Source: Rhynchospora pubera (lineage: Eukaryota; Streptophyta; Magnoliopsida; Poales; Cyperaceae). From it: a stretch of 64,000 nucleotides of DNA. The stretch covers positions 2,161,190 to 2,225,189 of the forward strand of contig CM051459.1 in NCBI GenBank assembly GCA_028095005.1, read 5' to 3'. This document shows positions 56,701 through 64,000 of this stretch, in pieces; positions within the stretch are counted from its first letter, which is position 1; each line of letters starts with the position of its first letter. The notes under the pieces were generated by a model. It ran no database searches. It had not been told where the DNA came from and saw only the letters and a list, made by a program, of their open reading frames with translations. Made by a program: the position numbers and the translations under genes.

Positions 56701-57793
56701 TATTTTTTCTTTTTCTATTTATCGGAACCATGTGATAAAACTTAGTGTTTTTATCTCCTTGTAGCTGCCAATTTACCCTGGACCTCTGTTTCCAATATTC
56801 CTCTAATTGCTGTTCAACTAACTCATATTCTCTTTGTAATTGAATTTCCACATTTGGGTGTTGTAAACTGGGATGTAAGTTCTGATAATCCAAAATTTTT
56901 TCCTCAATTTTCTTAATTTTATTCTGGGGGATATCAGTTTTTTTAGACCACTTAAGGAGACCATTTGTAAAACATTTCCACTTTTCCTCCCAACCTAACC
57001 CAGTCAAACTATTCCAATTTTGTGCACAAAAATTCTTAAAATCATTTTGGGACCACCACCAATTCTCTACTCTAAAAAACTTTTTATTCATATGATTTCT
57101 TTCAGTATTTAATAAAATGGGGGCATGATCACTATAAATCCTTGGGAGATGATTTACATATGCATGATAAAAACATTCAATCCAATCAGATGAGGCCAGA
57201 ACTCTATCCAATCTTTCAAATATCGCCGTTGAAACATTTTGTCTGTTGGTCCAGGTATAAGCAGGGCCTTTAAAACCCAAATCAACAAGGCCAGTATCAT
57301 GAACAAAATTTTTAAAAGCCCTATTATTTGAATTGAAATGAGAGGCACCACCAAATTTTTCTTGTGCACTCAAAATGGCATTAAAATCTCCCATAACACA
57401 AACTTTATTTGCATTTTTAATTAGCCCCTGTAAATCTTGCCAGATTAAACAATTATTTGTGTGATGAGGATCTCCATAAACACCAATCAAAAGTCAATCC
57501 CCTTTCCCTCTCTGTGAAATCCACCCAGCTATGTAATGTTTTGTATAAGAAAGAATTTTGAAATCAATATTATCCTCCCACAAAAAACAAATACCCCCAG
57601 ATTTTCCAACTGCAGGGATATGAAAATAATTTAAAAGGGGGAAATCTCTTACAACAATTTCCATCTTGCGTCGAGAGCATTTTGTTTCAGAAAGAAAAGC
57701 AACTTCACACCTAGTAGCATGCAAAAGCCTGGCACAAAAGTTTTGCTTCCGCGGCCCCCCCACGCCGCGGCAGTTCCAAGACAGGAGCCTCAT
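53717..57793 (-). pseudogene. LINE ORF2: endonuclease, reverse transcriptase, RNase H
   Basis: A single frame of 1,359 codons on the minus strand, broken only by TGA at codons 100 (57494-57496), 466 (56396-56398) and 975 (54869-54871). Endonuclease (1-about 230): LSWNCRGVGG, FLSETK, VMGDFNAI (135-138), FERLDR and YSDHAPI, with all catalytic residues kept. Reverse transcriptase (about 470-760): MLKADINKAFDSI, RGLRQGCPLSPFLF and HILFADDLMLFG (686-689). zf-RVT near 1045-1110 has CMRCGDDREDVDHMLFYC. RNase H (about 1200-1340): VIVDGSWD, LAESVALYHG, IFSDSQ and EPAHRLANQ. The start ATG overlaps the ORF1 stop as ATGA. With three stops the full protein is not made unless they are read through. Confidence 0.93.
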
Positions 57794-60195
57794 TGCTCCT
57801 GTGGAGGCGAGTTTGGGATCGCCTCCCTGGCCCTTTTGGAGTTTAAAGACTTGTTTTTTGGTTGATAGACTTCATCTTCCACACCATGGGCAAGAAGGTC
57901 TTTCTTCAGATCACCTATTGCACTCCTTTTAATTCCCTGCGATGGGGAAAGAAAATCTATAACCCCAGGTGAATCATCCCTGATCACTCCACTCCCTCCT
58001 CCCTGGAAAAGAAAATCCCCCTCCCTATTTTCAAAAACCACCTCTTCTCTGAACACAGGGACCTCCGTTATATCATTTACCCATTTTTTTGCCTTATCCT
58101 CTACATTCCAAAGCCCCTGTACATCCTTAAAAGCTGGATTTGATCTCAATCTAAACATAGTCATTCTATCAGGACAAACTTCTTTGACATGCCCTATCAC
58201 ACCACAAAAGTAGCATATTTTTTTCACATTTTCATAAACCAAGTAGTTATTATATTTGGTCCCCACCTCTTTATTTTCCAATAACAGAGTATCCATAACC
58301 TTCTTCCTCAAAGGGACCTGTACTTTTACCTTGTAAGCTTTTGTACCCATATAAAAGAAACTTCTCGCATCCGATACCGGGTTTCCCACCTTAGTGAGCA
58401 ATGCAGGAATTCCCTCAACCATAAGAGCACAAGGTGGAATGCCATGTACCTGCACCCATACCTCAATACTTTCAAACTTCACATTGACCACCTGTTCTCG
58501 ACTAAACACTCTCTTTATAACCAAAACATCTCCATTGAAATCCCAGGCTCCTCTATCAAGAACTCTCATCATCTCCCCATCAGACATGAACTCCATAAGA
58601 AAAACATTTCTTCCTTGCGCCTGCACCTTTGTCCCTGGTTGTAGCCTCATATCTGCTTTAATTCTCCGAACAAATCGATTTTCATGCACCAGGTCCTCAG
58701 TCAGTACTTTCATAAGCACACATCTATTCCAGTTTATACTTGGTGTATACTGTGCTGGGACCTGAACCACCTTTTCTTGTTCACTTGAAAAATTCATTTT
58801 TTGCAGGAACTCATGCAATAACTGCTCTTCTTCCATTGTACAGAAGGAGTTTTTTTGTTGAGAGGCTTTGTAAGAAAAGTTTTTAGAGATCTTAAGAGAG
58901 GAAGTACTCTGTTCAACCTTTCCAGGTGGTAAAATACACATTTTACTTGGGAGCAACACCTTCTTAACTACTACACGAGGAGGTGCGTCTCTACAAGTCC
59001 CATCGATATGATCTGTCCCTGTAGAAATTTTTTTCAGGCACTCGATTACTTTGTCCCTCGGTTTCCCTCCACTGCATCTTCGTTGCTCTCCATTTTGATC
59101 ACGAACATACCTCTCCATACAAGATGAATTTGCAATCCCTTGATCTTCCTTACATTGATAGCCCAGTTCCTTTTTAAATTGAAGGCCCAAATAATTTTTA
59201 ACAGGCTGCCATGTTAGTTGATTTGTGCACAATTTTGTTTTTATTTCTCCACTCGTCACCTGAAACTTCTGGAGAACACCAGTCCCCTCTGATAATTTTG
59301 TTGCAAGACTTGGTTCACGAAGACCGTAAACAAATTTCTGTGTCTTCTCCGGTGCACCTTCGGTGTATGTTAATTTTCCGTCAACAGTACTTCCTCCTGA
59401 AAAATCTGAAGGCCCTGAGGAGGAACTAGAAGAATGATTTCTCTCCTCAAAGAACCTATTAAGTCTATCATGCGCCCCAATCAACCTAATTCTTGTCTGT
59501 CTATCTCCCTCATCCTCATCAGTATCCCCGTCACTAGACCATCCATACAGCTGATCCCAATCCTCCCCTTCACGAACGCTCTGAGGCACCCAAGTATCAA
59601 AGCTCCAATGAATAACATACACCCGACATCTTCTCTTTCTCGTCCCATATTTTACTGTGATTCTTTTGGGAATTTCTCTTGGATTTTCACAGGAGACCCA
59701 AGCGTAAATGCCCCTCCTATCTTTACCATACAAATTTTCTTGATCAATTGATAAACAACTCCCAATCACTGAGATTGCTTCACAAAAATATTCTTCCGTC
59801 CAGCACTCTAAAGGGAAATTTTCAACACAAATCCTCACTTTGAATTTTTCACAAAATTTAACCGACCCATCATCCGGGTGAAAATGAAGGATCCACCAAT
59901 TATTTCTTATCCCCCACAAACTCATACCATTTACAATTCTATTCAGATCTACCCCATTTTGAATTCTTATGACATATGATCCATTTGATATTTTCCAATC
60001 TGGGTAATTATCTATTTGTCCTCCAAAACGACGAGCCAGCTCCTGCTTAACAATTTCTATATTACCATTTTTCTGCCTTGTCTCATCCATTACCCAAATT
60101 GCATTCTCAATCTCCTGTCTCAATAGCTCAGACACTTCAGTTTGTTGCAGGCTTATACTTACATTTTTTTTGTAGATTCTATTTCTTGCCGCCAT
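57790..60195 (-). CDS. LINE ORF1, gag-like RNA-binding protein (801 aa)
   Basis: Intact frame of 801 residues. It would coat the LINE RNA in the ribonucleoprotein particle. The start is chosen at the first ATG (60193-60195), in a good context (CCGCCATGG). Two modules resemble DUF4283. The first, about residues 30-215, has ARRFGGQIDNYPDWKISNGS, then FKVRICVENFPLECWTEEYF. The second, about residues 490-660, has LVHENRFVRRIKADMRLQPG, then VNVKFESIEVWVQVHGIPPC. A CCHC knuckle CYFCGVIGHVKEVC lies at 661-674, and a basic stretch NKSLNSKRAR near the C-terminus may direct nuclear import. An acidic/Ser-rich linker separates the modules. It is longer than many plant L1 ORF1 proteins. The stop overlaps the ORF2 start. 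Confidence 0.9.
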   Translation of the reverse strand: MAARNRIYKKNVSISLQQTEVSELLRQEIENAIWVMDETRQKNGNIEIVKQELARRFGGQIDNYPDWKISNGSYVIRIQNGVDLNRIVNGMSLWGIRNNWWILHFHPDDGSVKFCEKFKVRICVENFPLECWTEEYFCEAISVIGSCLSIDQENLYGKDRRGIYAWVSCENPREIPKRITVKYGTRKRRCRVYVIHWSFDTWVPQSVREGEDWDQLYGWSSDGDTDEDEGDRQTRIRLIGAHDRLNRFFEERNHSSSSSSGPSDFSGGSTVDGKLTYTEGAPEKTQKFVYGLREPSLATKLSEGTGVLQKFQVTSGEIKTKLCTNQLTWQPVKNYLGLQFKKELGYQCKEDQGIANSSCMERYVRDQNGEQRRCSGGKPRDKVIECLKKISTGTDHIDGTCRDAPPRVVVKKVLLPSKMCILPPGKVEQSTSSLKISKNFSYKASQQKNSFCTMEEEQLLHEFLQKMNFSSEQEKVVQVPAQYTPSINWNRCVLMKVLTEDLVHENRFVRRIKADMRLQPGTKVQAQGRNVFLMEFMSDGEMMRVLDRGAWDFNGDVLVIKRVFSREQVVNVKFESIEVWVQVHGIPPCALMVEGIPALLTKVGNPVSDARSFFYMGTKAYKVKVQVPLRKKVMDTLLLENKEVGTKYNNYLVYENVKKICYFCGVIGHVKEVCPDRMTMFRLRSNPAFKDVQGLWNVEDKAKKWVNDITEVPVFREEVVFENREGDFLFQGGGSGVIRDDSPGVIDFLSPSQGIKRSAIGDLKKDLLAHGVEDEVYQPKNKSLNSKRAREAIPNSPPQEQ

Positions 60196-60449
60196 GGAAC
60201 TTCAGAAATTTCTGGGAGAGAGATCCCCCAAGAAAATTTTTTTAGAAAGTTAGATCGATGAACAAACTAAGTTTATTTCAACTGAGAGAGTTTATAGAAG
60301 AGAAAGAGAGATAAGAAGTAAAAAGTTTTTAGAGAAGAGTGGGTTTTAGAGTGAGAAAGTCAATCTTAGAGAGAGATGCTCTCAAACAGTGATTTAAAAC
60401 GGTGGAAAGTCAATCGAAGAGTGATCAATTTCGCTTCCCCTCTCAAAAA

Positions 60450-61482
60450 TCGAAAGAGAAACAGATCTGCTCCTCAAACCCAGAAAGCTGAGAGAAAGTG
60501 GATCGGAGAGCAGCAACGCCGATCTGTTCTGCACGGCTCCTGCTATTCTCATCCTAGTTGATCGGAGCTCCATCGATTCTCAGAAACGTGCAATCAGTGC
60601 CTTCGATCCAGCAACAAGTAGCATTTGGCAATCAGCTCCTTCGCTTGCTCTCTCTCCCTTCCCTCCTCCAATCGTACTTTCTCTCTGTAGTGGTTGCTCG
60701 GGATGATTCTTGCTCCGTTCCTCAACCCTAGATGCTTGATCGAAGTAAGCAATGCCTTTCTCCAGTGATTGTAAGCATAATTACTCTAATTTCGTTTAAT
60801 TTCAGATTAATATGTTTCCTAATTTTTACGGTTTAATCAATTACCTGAAACGCCATTGGTTAATTTTTCTAGTTTTCTATGTTTTTTTAAGCTTGGCTTG
60901 CGCCAAAATTTCTTTCTAGTTTTCTTTTTTTGTAATAATTGTGTGTATTGTGGGGTGGTGCTTGTATAGGGGATAGTGGTTGTTAGTCTTCTGGTAGGAC
61001 AAGAAAGTTTTAAAATTTTCTTGCATTAATCAGTTTATACTAATACTGGCATTAGTATCAGTTGCCCACATATGAAATGACAGAGGCAACCCTTCTATGT
61101 GGAATTCTTGGGTAATAATCGTAATAGAAAGTTTTATTAGATTGAGAGATATTCCAGATTTCTTGTGCTAAATTTTACAGAAGCAACTATTGTACCGAGA
61201 GATATCACAGAAGCAACCCTTCTATGCCATAGATGGCACAATAGCAATTTCCCTCAATTTTACTGAAATAACTATTATATTGAGAGATATCACAGATATT
61301 CATTCTATGATATATTCCTTTGTCATGATGGATTTCCTTTAATATCATGATGTTTGATTTCCTTGTAAATATACTAGTTGTTGAGTATTATTTTGTCATA
61401 GCCTCTAGAATTTTTGCTTCAGTGAAAATTAATGTGCGTTGCCTTTTATTTTCAGGTGTTGAAGGATATTTGAGTATGCTGG
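60450..61482 (+). other. Possible 5' end of a transcript (tentative)
   Basis: After the LINE the sequence becomes GC-richer and pyrimidine-rich, like a plant 5' leader, with a short open start MILAPFLNPRCLIE at 60703. It then has a good donor GAA|GTAAGCAATG at about 60745 and, 700 bases on, an acceptor TTTTATTTTCAG|GTG at about 61456. The second exon would soon stop, and no coding exon was found downstream. It could be a gene leader, a non-coding RNA or a dead gene. Confidence 0.25.
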
Positions 61483-61607
61483 TAAGAAGTCTTGAATTTT
61501 CTAGTTGGTCTGCCGTACAGGTGCTAGAAGGCTTGCAGTTAGAATTGTATAGCTGTTGTTGTGTAGAAGAATCGTAAGTCTAGATTTGTTTTGAAGTATT
61601 CATTTAC

Positions 61608-61670
61608 AACTAGTGATATAGATTTGTATGGTGGATCTATTTTAAGTAACTAGTGATATAGATTTGTATG
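61608..61670. repeat. 23-bp direct repeat
   Basis: AACTAGTGATATAGATTTGTATG occurs in two copies about 40 bases apart (61608-61630 and 61648-61670); the word is shown only because it marks the repeat. A CTTGTACCTATT word also recurs at 61899, 61933 and 61978. Confidence 0.7.
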
Positions 61671-62049
61671 AATTCTTTTTCAATTCTGTTTGTACTACTC
61701 ATGTTCAGCCTTTTAACTTATTTATATCATGAGATCTATTTGGATTGATGTTGAATAGATGTATGCTACTGTAACATGGTTCCTTGAGGTTTAATTGTAC
61801 CGTACCAGAGGTACTTTACCATACCATGTTTCCTTATAATGTAGCATGATGAGTATTTCAATAAAAAGTAAGAGTAAGACATTATATAACACATGAAACT
61901 TGTACCTATTGAGGCACACTGCACCACTTTAAACTTGTACCTATTAAATATGCACAACACGGCAACACCTATTAAACTTGTACCTATTTAATTAGTGCAA
62001 TACAAATTTAATTGTTACATGGCTTCTTTATTTTAAGATCTAAAAATGA

Positions 62050-62170
62050 AGTTAAAATTATAATAACAAAAACAAGCAATTAATCATAACACCATCTGTC
62101 ATCATCGTTTCCTTCAATTGCCTATTCATTTCTTTCAATTGCTTCAACTTAGCATTCAACAAGCTGTTTT
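62050..62170 (-). pseudogene. Short coiled-coil coding remnant (tentative)
   Basis: On the minus strand one frame reads ENSLLNAKLKQLKEMNRQLK followed by ETMMTDG, a Leu/Lys heptad helix, between stops. There is no start codon or wider context. It may be a leftover of a host or transposon gene, or chance. Confidence 0.2.
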
Positions 62171-62754
62171 CTAATCAGTTTGTGCTTCAAAAAAAAAAAA
62201 AAACAGTGCTATAAAAAAAACATAGTATAAGCATGATACATAAACTGGTACATACAAGCACATGCATTTTTTGAACTAATAAACTGGTACATCCAGACAC
62301 GCATGTAAGCACATACAAAAACACATGTAAGTATATCCATTTTATAAACATGCAAGCACATCTATTAAATGAGGTACATAAAAGAGGTACAGATCCATTA
62401 AAAGAAATACATAGTATCTCACAGAAATAACAAATTGCAAAATGTAAATAACATTTTAAAGGTTAAGTAAATAGTGCAGATCCAACAACATAGCATCAAA
62501 AACTAACTAAATAACATGAAATTTCCTGTGGCCCCTTAGTACCAATCAATTCACTTATCTCTAAATTTGTCTTCAAGGCCTAATTAAATTAAACAAGAGA
62601 AACAAATACAAATTAGTATCAAATCATAACATAACACAGGAAATTTAACATGGTGCCATAACCCAGGAAATTTAATATGAAATTAGTACATGGTACCTTC
62701 ATAATATGAAAAAATGACATCATTGCAACATCACATATTATTATTAATTTATAG
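62171..62754. other. Gene-free AT-rich spacer
   Basis: No supported gene; repeated ACATGCAAGCACAT words near 62270-62360. Confidence 0.35.
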
Positions 62755-63274
62755 AGTTTTAACGACGTTAAATATGAAAAAATAAATTAACGACCAAAAA
62801 ATAATCGGAATTGCTTAAAACCATTCTTTTGATTTCATAATCTCCATCTCTTTCCAGCGCCTCATTAATTAATGACGCAAGAATCTTTCTCTCATTTTCG
62901 AAAATACAATCAATAACGCGTTTTCATCATCCCTCATCCCCACTGTTTCACTCCCCTTCCCCGCCCTTCCCTTCTGTTCGCTCCCTTCTTATCCCTTAGT
63001 AACAATATTAACTTCAACAGTTATATATATAACTGTTGAAGTTAATATATATAACTAGAGTAGTTATATATATAACTTCAACATTTACGATATTTATTTC
63101 AACAATTATACATATAACTTCAACAGTTACATATAACTGTTGAAGTTATATATATATTTGTTAAAGTTAATGTATATAATTGTTGAAGTAACATATCGTA
63201 AATGTGAAGTTATATATATAATTATTGAAATAAATATCGTAAATGTTGAAGTTATATATATATAACTGTTCTAG

Positions 63275-63308
<34 letters not shown>

Positions 63309-63565
63309 GTTGAAGTTAATATGCAACTGTTGAAGTTAATATGCTACTGTTGAATTTAATCGTAATTGTTCAACTGAGCGAAATAGAAGGGCGGAGAAGG
63401 GGAGCGAAACAAATGATGAGTATTGGATTTCCGTTTTTGAAAAACGCGTGGATAATTCTTGTCCAAAATAAAAAAAATGCGTTATTAAATGCTGGAAATG
63501 GTGGGACTGATGATTTATCACCCCGAAAAATAATTGTTTCTAAAAACTGTTGGCAGTAGCTGCAA
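62755..63565. mobile_element. Large fold-back element with palindromic TA core
   Basis: The left arm (about 62760-63000) and right arm (about 63365-63560) are inverted copies. GGGCGGGGAAGGGGAGTGAAAC (complement of the left arm) matches GGGCGGAGAAGGGGAGCGAAAC on the right, and outward of these lie shared AACGCG, TGCGT(T/C)ATTA and TGCTGGAAA blocks. The core, 63010-63355, is an array of AACTTCAACAGTTATATATA units in both orientations, plus (TA)n at 63275-63302. No coding sequence. The target duplication was not identified. Confidence 0.65.
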
Positions 63566-64000
63566 ACTAGAGCCTAGAAACGTAAAATAAATGTTTACTA
63601 GAACTTGCTAGAACTTTTATATAATTGTTTCAGCCTCCGGTTCAGACCGTACAATTTCCTGTACTTCCGAATTGACTTTTATATAATTATTATCACTTTC
63701 TTTTTATTTTTTTATACAACCATTTCCTTAATACTAGTTTCCAGAGAGGGAGTGAAACATTTATCATATGTTCTATTTCTGTACTAAAAAAGAACGACTT
63801 GAAAATAAAAATAGCACTGATTCTGCATTCAATACAGTCGCAATACATGGTCGGCAATCGCTTATAAAAGTTGAGGTCATCTTCGCATATTCACACGTCA
63901 TAAATTGCTCCACAGCTTTTAAAAAAACAATTGATTGTTATTTTTATCTTTAAAAATTACAACGTAAGGATCTGTCAAAGTGCCGGGAATTATTCTGGGC
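63566..64000. other. Gene-free end of window
   Basis: No supported gene, RNA or bounded repeat up to the window edge. Confidence 0.35.

Larger units (their letters stand above)
53457..60437 (-). mobile_element. Near-complete L1-type LINE, 6.98 kb
   Basis: Minus-strand non-LTR retrotransposon. The 3' end is an A tail (T run 53458-53473) after the 3' UTR. ORF2 spans 57793 to 53717, ORF1 60195 to 57790, and the 5' UTR about 240 bases to 60437. A 12-bp target duplication CCCTCTCAAAAA lies at 53445-53456 and 60438-60449. All expected parts are present: gag-like ORF1 with a zinc knuckle, then endonuclease, reverse transcriptase, zf-RVT and an RNase H domain in ORF2. No frameshift was found in either frame; only three in-frame TGA codons interrupt ORF2. 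The element seems full length, since the 5' UTR and both ORFs are complete. Confidence 0.93.

Overview
The window is nuclear DNA of a flowering plant. The evidence is spliced genes with GT-AG introns, plant-only families (phi-class glutathione transferases, FPF1-like proteins, SRC2-like C2 proteins), a telo-box/site II ribosomal-protein promoter, and many angiosperm transposon types. Several genes have very GC-rich first exons in an AT-rich background, which leans towards a monocot; that is an inference and the species is not determined.

Layout. 1-5.3 kb: AT-rich repeats, then the five-exon gene for 40S ribosomal protein eS4 (+ strand). 5.3-13.3 kb: two small intronless FPF1-like genes (both -), separated by a 1,085-bp Mutator-like element carrying a gene fragment, a 727-bp Helitron and a 289-bp hAT element. 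13.8-20.3 kb: a short LINE tail and a 1.7-kb CACTA element that holds an intron-containing piece of a MYB-related gene, all between a pair of inverted repeats. 20.8 kb: tRNA-Gly(CCC). 21.4-34.2 kb: four tandem phi-class GST genes (all -). Three look intact. The third has a 5'-truncated LINE in its last exon. The spacers carry a hAT element, fold-back MITEs and Tourist-like MITEs. 37.4-49.5 kb: two SRC2-like C2-domain genes (both -), with a 5.9-kb Ty1/copia retrotransposon between them. 50.7-60.4 kb: a truncated LINE, a (TA)n-flanked fold-back element and a nearly complete 7.0-kb L1-type LINE. 60.4-64 kb: a possible 5' end of a transcript and a large fold-back element around a palindromic AT core.

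Function. The host genes cover translation (eS4), glutathione-dependent detoxification (GSTF array), flowering/growth regulation (FPF1-like) and membrane or stress-linked C2 proteins. They show no sign of one shared pathway. The GST, FPF1 and SRC2 sets each look like local duplications. Much of the rest of the window is transposable elements, and for about ten of them the ends and target-site duplications can be read directly.

I found no clearly new biological system. The points most worth following are: the LINE whose ORF2 is interrupted only by three TGA codons, each where tryptophan is expected; a copia element with apparently identical LTRs but a decayed pol region; two DNA transposons carrying host gene fragments; and a GST exon disrupted by a LINE with a visible 13-bp target duplication.
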